From contig NZ_QDKO01000026.1 in assembly GCF_003094615.1 (NCBI RefSeq), positions 1-45,201 on the forward strand: a stretch of DNA of 45,201 nucleotides, given 5' to 3'. The notes beneath the pieces are model-generated. The model had not been told where the DNA came from. It saw only the letters and a program-made list of their open reading frames with translations, and did no database searches. The translations under genes and the position numbers were made by a program. Every line of letters begins with the position of its first letter. Position 1 is the first letter of the stretch. Below, in pieces: positions 6,634 to 15,845 of this stretch. This DNA comes from Caulobacter radicis (GTDB lineage Bacteria > Pseudomonadota > Alphaproteobacteria > Caulobacterales > Caulobacteraceae).

Positions 6634-8970
6634 ATGCGCGCCATCCGCACCACCTCGCTCGCCGGAGCCAGCCTGCTGGCCCTGAGCCTCGCCGGCCAGG
6701 CGATCGCCGCCGACGCCCCGCCCTCGACCGAAGTGCAGGAAGTGGTCGTCACCGCCCAGAAGCGCGAGCAGAGCGTGCTGGACGTTCCGATCGCGCTGAC
6801 CGCCTATTCGGGCGAGACGCTGGAAGCCCTTGGCCTGCAGGAGTTCGAGGAGCTGGGCCAGTTCGTGCCCGGCTTCGACGTGCAGAACCAGTCGCCCAAC
6901 AACCCCGGCTTCGTGATGCGCGGCATCACGTCGGACAGCGGCGAGGCCACCACCGAGCCGCGCGTGTCGGTCTATCAGGACGGCGTCTCGATCTCGAAGT
7001 CGCGCGGCTCCTATGTCGAGCTGTTCGACCTGGAGCGCGTCGAGATCGCCAAGGGCCCGCAGTCGACCCTCTACGGTCGCGGCGCCCTGATCGGCGCGGT
7101 CAACATCATCCAGGCCAAGGCCAGGCACGAGGCCGCCGCCAACCTGAAGGTCGAGGGCGGCGACAACGGCTACGCCCTGATCGAGGGCATGGTGAACGTG
7201 CCGATCGGCGACTCGCTGGCGGTGCGCGTGGCCGCCCGCTCCAAGAAGCGCGACGGCTATGTCGAGAACCTGCTGGGCGGCGAGGACTTCAACTCCACCG
7301 ACACCCAGGCCGTGCGCGTGGCCATCGCCTACGACCCGGGCGACCGCTTCAAGCTGGACGTGCTCTACAACTACCAGCAGGACAATCCGTCGGGCACCTC
7401 GTTCAAGTCGCTGACCTACGCCCCGACCAACCCGCAGACCGGCGCGGTGCTCGGCGACCGCGGCCGCAACTCCGGCGCGGCCCTGTCCACTGTCGAGGGC
7501 TTCGAGAACAACCAGGAACTGGGCCTGAACCGTCGCCTGTGGAGCCTGACGGCCCTGGCCAGCTACAGGCTCAACGACAAGTTCACGCTGAACTCGACCT
7601 CGGCCTATCGCTACTTCACCGGCGAGGAAGTGTTCGATCCGGACGGCTTCTCGCTGCCGATGCTGACCTTCGCCGAGGACGCCCAAGGCAAGTCGGCCAG
7701 CCAGGAATTCCGCCTCAACTACGACGCCGGCGGCCGCATCACCGCCTTCGGCGGCGCCAGCTGGTTCTGGGAGGACGGCAGCCAGCGCGTGCCGATGCTG
7801 ATCAACGAGAAGGTCGCCGGCCTCTTCCTGACCGGCCAGCTGCCGATCCCCAACGCCCTGCCGATGTCGGTGATCAACGTCCTGCCGGCGCTGGCGGCCC
7901 TGCCGTCGAGCCGCCGCGAGGAATACACCAACTACGGCGAGACCAACTCGTACGACGTGTTCGGCGACGTCACCTTCAAGGCCACCGACCGCCTCGAGCT
8001 GACCGCCGGCGCGCGCTACACCTACGACGACAAGACCAGCGGCTACGGCGCCTCGATGAGCGGTCCGTCGATCATCATGCTGGCCCAGACCGGAACCCAG
8101 CGCGGCCTGATCGTTCAGCCCACCCTGAACGGCAAGGCGCAGTACCAGGACTTCACCGACAACGGCGTCACCTATCGCCTGGTGGCCCGCTACAAGGCGG
8201 CCGACAACACCAGCCTCTACGGCTCGGTCTCGACCGGCCGCCGGCCCAAGGTGCTGGCCGGCAGCAACGGCACGCCGGGCGCGGCGGCGACCTTCCGCGA
8301 GGTGGCCGCCGAGGAGGTCACCTCCTACGAGGCCGGCGCCAAGACCGCCCTGCTGGACCGTCGCCTGACCCTGGAAGGCGCGATCTACCGCTACGACTAC
8401 GAGAACTTCCAGACCAGCCAGCGCAACGCCAACGGCCAGACCATCCCGCTGAACGCCGGCGAGGCCAAGGCCACCGGCTTCGAGGGCCAGGTGAACTTCC
8501 AGGCGACGAAGGACTTCCTGGTCTTCGCCACCTACGGCTACAGCCACGCCCGCTTCGGCAACGGCCTGTTCGACGGCAACCACTTCCGCCTGTCGCCCGA
8601 CCACCAGGCCTCGATCGGCGTGAAGGCCGGCTTCGACACGGGCGTGGGCCGCTTCACCCTGATCCCGACCTACACCTGGCAGTCGGAGATGTTCTTCGAC
8701 AACAACAACGACATCGCCGCCCTGCAGACCACCACCGGCGTGATCAAGGACACCGTCCAGGACGAGAAGCAGAAGGCCTACGGCCTCTTGAACCTGCGCC
8801 TGACCTATCAGCCCAAGGACAGCGCGCTGACCTTCGGCGCCTTCGTCACCAACGTGCTGGAGCAGGACTACATCAAGGACGCCGGCAACACCGGCGACGC
8901 CTTCGGCATCCCCACATTCATCGCCGGCGAACCGCGCTTCATGGGCGTGTCGGTGTCGATCAAGCGGTAG
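6634..8970 (+). CDS. TonB-dependent outer-membrane receptor
   Basis: 778 residues. A signal peptide (cleavage after 'GQAIAA', residue about 26) is followed by the TonB box 'EVQEVVVTAQKRE', a plug domain ('VPGFDVQNQSPNNPGFVMRG', 'VEIAKGPQSTLYGRGALIGA') and a long beta-barrel ending 'RFMGVSVSIKR'. Such receptors import siderophores, vitamin B12 or, commonly in Caulobacter, carbohydrates and oligomers. The barrel gives no clear substrate. It is divergent from the rluD-like gene, with a purine-rich 'ttggagggga' as ribosome-binding site. The C terminus ends in Arg rather than the usual aromatic residue. Confidence 0.92.
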   Translation: MRAIRTTSLAGASLLALSLAGQAIAADAPPSTEVQEVVVTAQKREQSVLDVPIALTAYSGETLEALGLQEFEELGQFVPGFDVQNQSPNNPGFVMRGITSDSGEATTEPRVSVYQDGVSISKSRGSYVELFDLERVEIAKGPQSTLYGRGALIGAVNIIQAKARHEAAANLKVEGGDNGYALIEGMVNVPIGDSLAVRVAARSKKRDGYVENLLGGEDFNSTDTQAVRVAIAYDPGDRFKLDVLYNYQQDNPSGTSFKSLTYAPTNPQTGAVLGDRGRNSGAALSTVEGFENNQELGLNRRLWSLTALASYRLNDKFTLNSTSAYRYFTGEEVFDPDGFSLPMLTFAEDAQGKSASQEFRLNYDAGGRITAFGGASWFWEDGSQRVPMLINEKVAGLFLTGQLPIPNALPMSVINVLPALAALPSSRREEYTNYGETNSYDVFGDVTFKATDRLELTAGARYTYDDKTSGYGASMSGPSIIMLAQTGTQRGLIVQPTLNGKAQYQDFTDNGVTYRLVARYKAADNTSLYGSVSTGRRPKVLAGSNGTPGAAATFREVAAEEVTSYEAGAKTALLDRRLTLEGAIYRYDYENFQTSQRNANGQTIPLNAGEAKATGFEGQVNFQATKDFLVFATYGYSHARFGNGLFDGNHFRLSPDHQASIGVKAGFDTGVGRFTLIPTYTWQSEMFFDNNNDIAALQTTTGVIKDTVQDEKQKAYGLLNLRLTYQPKDSALTFGAFVTNVLEQDYIKDAGNTGDAFGIPTFIAGEPRFMGVSVSIKR

Positions 8971-8984
8971 GCCGCTTGCGGCGA

Positions 8985-9080
8985 CCCCCTCCGGCCCTCC
9001 GGGCCACCTCCCCCGAGGGGGAGGATCTAGCGCCGTGGATGCTCCCCCGCTGGGGGAGCTGTCGCGGGCGACCGGAGGGG
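8985..9080. repeat. Palindromic element, 'ccccctccgg' family
   Basis: Outer arms 'ccccctccgg' (8985) and 'ccggagggg' (9072-9080) enclose internal hairpins 'cctcccccgagggggagg' and 'gctcccccgctgggggagc'. The same arrangement recurs at 11810-11916 and partly at 40684-40731. It lies between the convergent TonB-receptor and hydrolase genes and probably folds into a cruciform or RNA double hairpin. Confidence 0.8.
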
Positions 9081-9108
9081 CGTCGGCGCGGCCCTCCGGT
9101 AGAGGGAT

Positions 9109-9882
9109 TCAAGCAAACAGCCCCGGCGTTGGCGCGACGGCCTTCAGGGCCGCGCCGAAATAGTCCTGAACCTCCTGGAACAGGTCGGGACGGTAGATGG
9201 CCCGCGGGTCGTTGGCCTTGTCGTCGTCGAAGGCGTGGGTGGCGTCGGCATAGAGCTTGAGATCCACCTTCACGCCGTCGGCGGCCAGGCGGTCGAGCGC
9301 CTTCTTGGGAAAGCGCCAGCCGACCACGCCGTCCTTCTGGCCCAGCACCGACCACACCGGCGGGGCGCCGGGGCCCCAGCCGCGCCGGCTGGTCATCGAG
9401 GGATAGGCCGCATACGGATAGACCAGCAGCGCGCCCTTGACCTGCCGGCGCAGGGCGACCGCGTCGGCGTCGGCCAGGCCGGTGGCGCTGGGCGCCGAGG
9501 TCCCGGCGGCGTAGGCGTCCATGATCGTCCAGGCGCCGTGGCTCCAGCCGGCCAGGAACACCTGGTCGGCTCGCGCCCAGGATTGGGTCTTCAGCCAGGC
9601 CAGGGTTCCGAAGATGTCGGCCGCCCGCTTGGCGCCATGCAGGGTCATCAGGGTGCAGACGAAGAGCTTGCCGTCCAGCGTGCTCATGCCGCGCGGCTTG
9701 AAGGAGTCGAGCACGACGGCGGCGTAGCCGGCCTTCACGGCGACTTCCGCATAGGTCTCCAGGAACGGGGTCTTGCCGCCGCAGCCGTGCAGGATCAGCG
9801 CTACCGGGAAGGGGCCCAGGCCCGCGGGCTTGAACACCCGCGAGCGCGCGACGACCTTGGCTCCCCAGGCTGTGCTGTCCAT
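9109..9882 (-). CDS. Dienelactone hydrolase-family alpha/beta hydrolase
   Basis: 257 residues, cytosolic. The alpha/beta-hydrolase landmarks are present: the oxyanion region 'LILHGCGGK' (about 29-37), nucleophile Ser114 in 'AGWSHGAW', acid Asp184 in 'GQKDG', and His216 in 'ATHAFDD'. Family members hydrolyse lactones or esters; the true substrate is unknown. It lies 87 bp after purH in the same orientation, with a strong hairpin at 9903-9928 between the two, so it is likely a separate unit. Confidence 0.82.
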   Translation of the reverse strand: MDSTAWGAKVVARSRVFKPAGLGPFPVALILHGCGGKTPFLETYAEVAVKAGYAAVVLDSFKPRGMSTLDGKLFVCTLMTLHGAKRAADIFGTLAWLKTQSWARADQVFLAGWSHGAWTIMDAYAAGTSAPSATGLADADAVALRRQVKGALLVYPYAAYPSMTSRRGWGPGAPPVWSVLGQKDGVVGWRFPKKALDRLAADGVKVDLKLYADATHAFDDDKANDPRAIYRPDLFQEVQDYFGAALKAVAPTPGLFA

Positions 9883-9902
9883 GCGCGTCCGTCCTTACTG
9901 TT

Positions 9903-9928
9903 CCGCCCGTCCTCGAAAGGACGGGCGG
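9903..9928 (-). terminator. GC-rich hairpin after purH
   Basis: 'ccgcccgtcct' and 'aggacgggcgg' form a perfect 11-bp stem around a 4-nt loop (ttcg when read on the minus strand). It sits 42 bp after the purH stop. There is no U-tract, so intrinsic termination is uncertain; it could also be a processing or stability element. Confidence 0.5.
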
Positions 9929-9969
9929 GAGTAGTCGGATTTGGGGAGCGCCGGAAGCGCCCGCAATCC

Positions 9970-11562
9970 TTAGTGGCGGAACACTCGCACGCCGGTGAAG
10001 GCCATAGTGAGGCCAAGCTTGTCGGCGGCCTCGATGACCTCGGCGTCGCGCATGGAGCCGCCCGGCTGGATGATCGCCGTGGCGCCGGCTTCGGCCGCCT
10101 GGATCAGGCCGTCGGCGAACGGGAAGAAGGCTTCCGAGGCGCAGGCGCAGCCCGCCAGGTCCAGGCCGAAGTCGGCGGCGCGCAGGGCGGCGATGCGGGC
10201 GCTGTCCTTGCGGTTCATCTGGCCGGCGCCGACGCCCAGGGTCTGGCCGGCGCGGGCGTAGACGATGGCGTTGGACTTGACGTGCTTGCCGATCTGGAAG
10301 GCGAACAGCATGTCGCGGATCTCTTCCTCGGTGGGCTGGCGCTTGGTGACGATCTTCAGGTCGCTGGCCTTGATCCGCGCGTCGTCGCGCGACTGCACCA
10401 GGAAGCCGCCGGCCACGCTCTTGAAGGTGTCGCCGGTCGACAGCGGGTCGGGCAGGCCGCCCGTCACGAGCAGGCGCAGGTTCTTCTTGGCGGCGAAGAC
10501 GGCGACGGCGTCGTCGTCGGCTTCGGGGGCGATCACCACCTCGGTGAAGATCTCGACCATGGCCTCGGCGGCCTCGCGGGTCAGGCGGGTGTTGGTGGCG
10601 ACGATGCCGCCGAAGGCCGAGGTGGGGTCGCAGGCCAGAGCCCGCTCATAGGCCTCGCGCTGGGTGGCGCCCAGGGCCACGCCGCAGGGGTTGGCGTGCT
10701 TGATGATGGCGACGGCCGGGCCGGCCGCCGGATCGAACTCGGCGATCAGCTCGAAGGCCGCGTCGGTGTCGTTGATGTTGTTGTAGCTGAGTTCCTTGCC
10801 CTGCAGCTGCCTGGCCGTGGCCACGCCGACGCGGGGGTTGGGGAAGGTGTAGAAGGCCGCCTTCTGGTGCGGGTTCTCGCCATAGCGCATGGTTTGGCGC
10901 AAGGCCCCGGCGATCGACTTGCGGGCCGGGAAGTCCTGGCCGAGCTGGGCCGCGAACCAGGTCGAGATCGCGGCGTCATAGGCCGCCGTGCGGGCGTAGG
11001 CGCGGGCCGCCAGGGTCTTGCGCAGGGCCAGCGACGTGCCGCCGTCGGCCTTCAGGGCTTCGAGCACTTCGGCCAGGTCGGCCGGGTCGGTGCAGACCGA
11101 CACGTAGCCGTGGTTCTTGGCCGCCGAGCGGATCATGGCCGGGCCGCCGATGTCGATGTTCTCGACACACTCTTCGTACGAGCCGCCCTTCGCGACGGTG
11201 GCCTCGAACGGATAGAGGTTCACGTACAGGATATCGATGCCGCCGATGCCGTGGTCGGCCATGGCTTTCGCATGTTCGGGAGCATCCCGAACGCCGAGGA
11301 GCCCGCCGTGGACGATGGGGTGCAGGGTCTTGACCCGGCCGTCCATCATCTCGGGGAAGCCCGTCAGGTCCGACACGTCCTTCACCGGCAGGCCGGCCGC
11401 GGCGATGGCCGCCTTGGTGCCGCCGGTCGAGACCAGCTCGACGCCCGCCTCGTGCAGGACCTTGGCCGCCTCGACCAGGCCGGTCTTGTCGGAGACCGAC
11501 AGCAGGGCGCGCGCAGGCGCGACGAGATCGGGGGCGGACGGATAGTCGGGGGCGGCGGGCAC
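9970..11562 (-). CDS. purH: Bifunctional AICAR formyltransferase/IMP cyclohydrolase
   Basis: 530 residues, the normal PurH length. The N-terminal IMP cyclohydrolase (MGS-like) domain contains '[18 protein letters not shown]', '[10 protein letters not shown]' and 'GGRVKTLHP'-type '[15 protein letters not shown]'. The C-terminal AICAR transformylase domain contains '[15 protein letters not shown]'-type '[14 protein letters not shown]', '[12 protein letters not shown]' and '[16 protein letters not shown]'. The enzyme performs the last two steps of de novo IMP synthesis, using 10-formyl-THF. It stands alone, followed by a hairpin and preceded by a repeat-rich gap. Confidence 0.98.
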   Translation of the reverse strand: MPAAPDYPSAPDLVAPARALLSVSDKTGLVEAAKVLHEAGVELVSTGGTKAAIAAAGLPVKDVSDLTGFPEMMDGRVKTLHPIVHGGLLGVRDAPEHAKAMADHGIGGIDILYVNLYPFEATVAKGGSYEECVENIDIGGPAMIRSAAKNHGYVSVCTDPADLAEVLEALKADGGTSLALRKTLAARAYARTAAYDAAISTWFAAQLGQDFPARKSIAGALRQTMRYGENPHQKAAFYTFPNPRVGVATARQLQGKELSYNNINDTDAAFELIAEFDPAAGPAVAIIKHANPCGVALGATQREAYERALACDPTSAFGGIVATNTRLTREAAEAMVEIFTEVVIAPEADDDAVAVFAAKKNLRLLVTGGLPDPLSTGDTFKSVAGGFLVQSRDDARIKASDLKIVTKRQPTEEEIRDMLFAFQIGKHVKSNAIVYARAGQTLGVGAGQMNRKDSARIAALRAADFGLDLAGCACASEAFFPFADGLIQAAEAGATAIIQPGGSMRDAEVIEAADKLGLTMAFTGVRVFRH

Positions 11563-11723
11563 GGCGGGACTCCGGGTCTGGTTGCAATCAGAAAGGAGCC
11601 CAGGCGCGCGGCATATGCGTCTCGAGCTCCCCGGTGGTCACCCACCTTCAACGCCAGTCACTCGAACGGCGCGGAACATACGGAGGGGGGACGGGGAGTC
11701 AATGCGGCGTGGTGGTTGAGGAA

Positions 11724-11916
11724 CCTCCCCCCGTGGGGGAGGCGATCGCGAAGCGATCGGCGGGGGGAGTTGGTGGGCAATCGGCCCTGGTCGGCGGCAG
11801 CTGAAAACGTCCCCCCTCCGGCCCTCTGGGCCACCTCCCCCAGAGGGGGAGGATCTCTGAAGCGCGGCCTCAGATGCTCCCCCTCTGGGGGAGCTGTCGC
11901 GGAGCGACTGAGGGGG
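11724..11916. repeat. Composite palindromic repeat (copy 1)
   Basis: Within the 360-bp gap 11563-11922. The left unit (11724-11769) has 'cctccccccgtgggggagg' and 'gcgatcgcgaagcgatcg' hairpins. A 40-bp spacer ending 'agctgaaaacg' follows, then the right unit (11810-11916), which matches the element at 8985-9080. Left unit, spacer and half of the right unit recur in the same order at 40598-40731. The remaining 11563-11723 is the purH upstream region, where I see no clear promoter, riboswitch or gene. The element ends 6 bp from the stop of the siroheme-synthase-like gene. Confidence 0.82.
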
Positions 11917-11922
11917 ACGCCG

Positions 11923-12819
11923 TCAGGCGCTCGGCGCCGCCAGCAGTACTTCCACCGCCACGCCCGCCGCCGCCAGCGCCTGGATGTCCGTCGCCTCGAC
12001 CGGGGCGGCGACCAGCCGCACGACCTGGCGGCCGCTGCGGGCCAGTTCGATCAGGTGTTCGGGCGAGGCTTCGGCCGGTGACAGGCGGCGGGCGTCGCGG
12101 CGGGCCATGGTGACCACTTCCGGGTCGGCGGCTTCGTCGATGACCAGCACGTCGGCGGCCGACAGGGCTCGCACGGCGCGCAGGGTCAAAAGATCGGCGG
12201 GGCCCTTGCCGGCCACGAAGCGGACCTTGCCTTCCTTCCTGACGCTCCTGGCCAGGGCCTCGCGGAACAGGGCGCCGGCCTTTTCCATGTCGCCGGTCAT
12301 GGCCGCCTGGGCGGCTTCGCCGGAGAGGGCTTCGCGCAGGAAGGCCCGGCGTTCATGCAGGGTGGGCAAGGCGCCGCGCACCTCGCTCTGGAAATTGCGC
12401 ATCAGGGCGGCCACGCGGCCGGCGCCCTCGGGCACCTGGGCCTCGATGTCGGAGCGCAGCATCGTCGCCAGGACAGGCGCGGCGCCGCCGGTGCCGACGG
12501 CGGCCACCACCTCGCCGCGGTCGATGACGGCGGGGGTGTTGAAGTCGCACATGTCGGGCTTGTCGACGACATTGACCAGCACGCCGGCGGCGCGCGCGGC
12601 GCGGGCGGCGGCCTGGGCGAACACCTCGTCGGCGCTGGAGATGAAGGCCAGCACCGCGCCGCTGTAAGAGCCGGGCAGGAAGGCGGCATGGCCGTCCAGC
12701 CGCACCAGCGTGGCGGGCGAGCCGTCGAACAGCCGGGCCTTGGCCTCGGCGCCCTCGCCGGTTCCGGCGATCACCACCTTGCGGCCGGCGAGGGGGAAAT
12801 AGGCGGGGAAGGAGTCCAA
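11923..12819 (-). CDS. Siroheme synthase-like protein: precorrin-2 dehydrogenase plus partial SUMT domain
   Basis: 298 residues. Residues 1-200 match the CysG N-terminal part: NAD-binding 'LAGRKVVIAGTGEGAEAKA', 'VNVVDKPDMCDFNTPAVIDRG' and the siroheme-synthase helical domain, so precorrin-2 oxidation and ferrochelation are likely. From about residue 212, 'VRFVAGKGPADLLTLRAVRAL' and 'ADVLVIDEAADPEVV' match the start of uroporphyrinogen-III methyltransferase (SUMT). The protein stops at the position of the SUMT 'VPGVTSA' motif (here 'LLAAPSA'), so the C-terminal SAM-binding half is missing and the KGGDP-type loop is degenerate. The methyltransferase activity is therefore doubtful. Full CysG is about 460 residues. 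Confidence 0.82.
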   Translation of the reverse strand: MDSFPAYFPLAGRKVVIAGTGEGAEAKARLFDGSPATLVRLDGHAAFLPGSYSGAVLAFISSADEVFAQAAARAARAAGVLVNVVDKPDMCDFNTPAVIDRGEVVAAVGTGGAAPVLATMLRSDIEAQVPEGAGRVAALMRNFQSEVRGALPTLHERRAFLREALSGEAAQAAMTGDMEKAGALFREALARSVRKEGKVRFVAGKGPADLLTLRAVRALSAADVLVIDEAADPEVVTMARRDARRLSPAEASPEHLIELARSGRQVVRLVAAPVEATDIQALAAAGVAVEVLLAAPSA

Positions 12820-13024
12820 GGCGAGGTCCTCTGGCGTGGGGCGCGCGGGTCGAGGCCCCGCAGGTCGAGGTTCAAGGCTAGGGCGCGTCGGCCGCGAACG
12901 TGAGCCCTTTCGCGCAACAGGCGTCGAGGATCTGGAGCCGAGGCCATCCTGACGGCGTTAAATTTCACTGGCGGAGCTCTCGGGGAACGGTGTTAGCTCT
13001 GGTTTGAAGGGCAGGAGACGACGC

Positions 13025-13594
13025 ATGGCGGCGAGCTTGGACGTCAACGGCAAGACGGTGTCGGTGCAGGCCGAGCCGGACACGCCGCTCTTGTGGGTGC
13101 TGCGCGACGAGCTGGGCCTGACGGGCACGAAGTTCGGCTGCGGCCTGGCCCAGTGCGGGGCCTGCACGGTGCATGTGAACGGCGACCCGGTGCGCTCCTG
13201 CGTCACCCCGATCGCCGCTCTGTCGGGCGCCAAGATCACCACCATCGAAGGCCTGGGCGGCGCCCATCCGCTGCAACAGGCCTGGGTCAGGCTGGACGTG
13301 CCGCAGTGCGGCTACTGCCAGTCGGGCCAGATCATGTCGGCCGCCGCGCTGCTGGCCGCGACCAAGGCGCCCAGCGACGAGGACATCGACGCGGCCATGG
13401 GCGGCAACATCTGTCGCTGCGGCGCCTATCAGCGGATCCGGGCGGCGATCAAGGAGGCCGCGACCAGCACGGCCGCCCCGGTGGTGGCCGCGCCGCCGGC
13501 GGCGAAACAGGCGCAGGTCGAGGCCGACGTCGACGAGGCCATCTCGGCCGCCTCCGGCGCGACCTCGCGGGTGCAGCGCGGAGAGGTGCGATGA
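13025..13594 (+). CDS. iorA: Isoquinoline 1-oxidoreductase-type [2Fe-2S] subunit
   Basis: 189 residues. It has a plant-type ferredoxin domain with '[12 protein letters not shown]...RSC' cysteines and a second [2Fe-2S] helical domain with '[10 protein letters not shown]' and '[16 protein letters not shown]'. This is the small electron-transfer subunit of xanthine-oxidase-family hydroxylases that carry a separate molybdopterin subunit. The ATG at 13025 has 'aggag' 9-14 bp upstream. A 35-residue Ala/Val/Glu-rich tail extends beyond the usual end. Its stop overlaps the start of the next gene (ATGA at 13591-13594), so the two are translationally coupled. The substrate need not be isoquinoline. Confidence 0.88.
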   Translation: MAASLDVNGKTVSVQAEPDTPLLWVLRDELGLTGTKFGCGLAQCGACTVHVNGDPVRSCVTPIAALSGAKITTIEGLGGAHPLQQAWVRLDVPQCGYCQSGQIMSAAALLAATKAPSDEDIDAAMGGNICRCGAYQRIRAAIKEAATSTAAPVVAAPPAAKQAQVEADVDEAISAASGATSRVQRGEVR

Positions 13595-15771
13595 ACGCGC
13601 CCGTCAAGCCCGAAGGCTTCAGCCGCCGCGAGCTGATGGTCGGCGCGGCGGTGGTCGGCGGCGCGCTGGTTGTGGGCTGCTCGCCGGCCGACCTGATGAG
13701 CGCCGGCTCCAAGGTCGAGGTCGGGGCGTTCGGCCCGTTCATCCGCTTCGAGCCCGACGGCTTCGTCACGGTGATCTCCAAGCACATCGAGTTCGGCCAG
13801 GGCAACCACGCCGGCCTGGCGGCCATTGTCGCCGAGGAGCTGGACGCCGACTGGACCAAGGTGCGCGTCGAGCAGTCGCCGGCCAACGCCAAGCTCTATG
13901 GCAACGGCGCCCTGGGCGCGCAGCTGACCGGCGGCAGCTCGGCGATCTCCAACAGCTGGGAGCAACTGCGCAAGGCGGGCGCCGGCGCGCGGGCGATGTT
14001 CGTCGAGGCCGCCGCCAACCGCTGGGGCGTCCCGGCCGGCGAGATCGTGGTCAAGGACGGGGTGCTGACCCACGCCTCGGGCAAGAGCGCCGCCTTCGCC
14101 GACCTGATGGCCGACGCCGCCAAGGTGACGCCGCCGGCCAGTCCCGTGCTGAAGGATCCCAAGACCTTCACCCTGATCGGCACGGACCGGGTGCGCCGCA
14201 AGGACGCGCAAGGCAAGAGCGACGGGACCGCCCGCTACACCCAGGACGTCCACCTGCCCGAGATGCTGACGGCCATGGTCGCCCATGCGCCCAGGTTCGG
14301 GGCCAAGGTCGAGAGCTTCGACGCCGATGCGGCCAGGAAGGTCGCCGGCGTGGTCGACGTGTTCGAGATTCCGACCGGGGTGGCGGTGGTGGCGAAATCC
14401 ACCTGGGCCGCGCGCCTGGGCCGCGAGGCGCTGGAGGTGCGCTGGGACGAGGCCAAGGCCGAAAAGCGCGGCTCGGTCGAGATCGCCGCGGCCTTCCGCG
14501 ACCTGGCGACCGGCAAGGGCCCGGCTGACCAGAAATGGGAGTCGTTCGGATCCAAGGGCGACGCGGCCCAGGCGGCGGGAGGTCCCGATGGTGGGAAGGA
14601 CGCCTTCGAGGGCGTCTACGAATTCCCCTATCTGGCCCATGCGACGATGGAGCCGATGAACTGCGTGGCGGTCGTCGACGGCAATCACGTGCGGCTGGTG
14701 CACGGCTCGCAGGGCCAGACCCTGGACCAGCTGAACGCGGCCAAGATCGTCGGGACCCTGCCGGGCTCGGTCGAGATCGAGACCCTGTTCGCCGGCGGCT
14801 CGTTCGGGCGGCGGGCGACCTTCACCTCCGACTACGTGGCCGAGTGCGTGCACGTGGCCAAGAAGGTTGGGGACGGCAAGCCGGTGAAGCTGGTCTGGAC
14901 CCGCGAGGACGACATGCGGGCCGGCCACTACCGGCCGCTGGTGGCCCATGCCGTGCGGGTTACGCTGGACAAGGACGGCCTGCCCGCGACCTGGCGCCAT
15001 CGCATCGTCAGCCAGTCGATCATGAAGGACTCGCCGATGCCCTCGAAGGGCGTCGACCAGACCGCCGTCGAGGGGGCGTCGGATTCGCCCTACCTGAAGG
15101 CCACGCCCGTCGTCGACGCCCAGGTCGCCTTTCCGGAGGTCGGCGTGCCGGTGCTGTGGTGGCGCTCGGTGGGAGCCACCCACACCGCCTTCGTCATGGA
15201 GCACACCATCGACCAGCTGGCACGCAAGGCCGGCAAGGATCCGGTCGAGTACCGCCGCGCGCTCTACGCCAAGGCCGGCGCCAACCGGCATCTGGCGGCG
15301 CTGGACCTGGCGGTCGAGAAGGCCGGGCCGACCGCTTCCGCCGGCTGGACGCGCGGCGTGGCGGTGCACGAAAGCTTCGGCTCGGTCGTCGCCCAGGTCG
15401 CCGAGGTCAAGCTTGTGGACGGCGCGCCCAGGGTCGGCCGGGTGGTCACCGCCATCGACTGCGGCACGGCCGTCTCGCCCGACCAGATCGCCGCCCAGAT
15501 GGAGGGCGGGACCTGCTATGGCCTGTCGGCGGCGCTCTACGGCGAGATCACCCTCACCGACGGAGCGGTCGACCAGAGCAATTTCGACACCTACCGCGTG
15601 CTGCGGATCGGCGAGGCGCCCTTGGTGGAGACCCACATCGTCCCGTCCGTCGCGCCGCCCACCGGCGTGGGCGAACCGGGCACGCCGGTGATCGCGCCTG
15701 CGGTCGCCAACGCCCTGCTGGCGCTGTCGGGCCAGGCCACCGCGCGGCTGCCGCTGGTCCGGTCTGTCTGA
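13591..15771 (+). CDS. iorB: Isoquinoline 1-oxidoreductase-type molybdopterin subunit
   Basis: 726 residues. The N terminus has a twin-arginine sequence 'SRRELMVG' (11-18) and a hydrophobic stretch ending 'LVVGC' (Cys30), which fits both Tat export and a lipobox. The mature part belongs to the aldehyde/xanthine oxidase molybdopterin-binding family: '[19 protein letters not shown]', '[17 protein letters not shown]' and near the C terminus '[18 protein letters not shown]', with the expected catalytic Glu. It would hydroxylate an N-heterocycle or oxidise an aldehyde in the periplasm or at the membrane, passing electrons to IorA. Operon with iorA; no cytochrome subunit follows. Confidence 0.88.
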   Translation: MNAPVKPEGFSRRELMVGAAVVGGALVVGCSPADLMSAGSKVEVGAFGPFIRFEPDGFVTVISKHIEFGQGNHAGLAAIVAEELDADWTKVRVEQSPANAKLYGNGALGAQLTGGSSAISNSWEQLRKAGAGARAMFVEAAANRWGVPAGEIVVKDGVLTHASGKSAAFADLMADAAKVTPPASPVLKDPKTFTLIGTDRVRRKDAQGKSDGTARYTQDVHLPEMLTAMVAHAPRFGAKVESFDADAARKVAGVVDVFEIPTGVAVVAKSTWAARLGREALEVRWDEAKAEKRGSVEIAAAFRDLATGKGPADQKWESFGSKGDAAQAAGGPDGGKDAFEGVYEFPYLAHATMEPMNCVAVVDGNHVRLVHGSQGQTLDQLNAAKIVGTLPGSVEIETLFAGGSFGRRATFTSDYVAECVHVAKKVGDGKPVKLVWTREDDMRAGHYRPLVAHAVRVTLDKDGLPATWRHRIVSQSIMKDSPMPSKGVDQTAVEGASDSPYLKATPVVDAQVAFPEVGVPVLWWRSVGATHTAFVMEHTIDQLARKAGKDPVEYRRALYAKAGANRHLAALDLAVEKAGPTASAGWTRGVAVHESFGSVVAQVAEVKLVDGAPRVGRVVTAIDCGTAVSPDQIAAQMEGGTCYGLSAALYGEITLTDGAVDQSNFDTYRVLRIGEAPLVETHIVPSVAPPTGVGEPGTPVIAPAVANALLALSGQATARLPLVRSV

Positions 15772-15845
15772 ACGTTAACCTTGGCGCGACCGGAATTGAC
15801 GTCGGACCGCTGGACGAGAGGCTGTGCTAGGACCATCTTAGCGCC

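Noticed and set aside
6592..8604. 670-codon minus-strand frame across the TonB-dependent receptor
   Set aside because: Antisense shadow of a complete receptor with signal peptide, plug and barrel; no motif of its own.
9235..12081. 948-codon plus-strand frame across hydrolase, purH and siroheme synthase
   Set aside because: Runs antisense through three good genes; low-complexity Gly/Ala/Arg product.
13429..15636. 735-codon minus-strand frame opposite iorB
   Set aside because: Shadow frame; iorB has full family motifs on the other strand.
15796..15833. Promoter for the LuxR-type gene (ttgacg and gctaggac)
   Set aside because: The two elements are too far apart (24 bp) for the Caulobacter housekeeping spacing.
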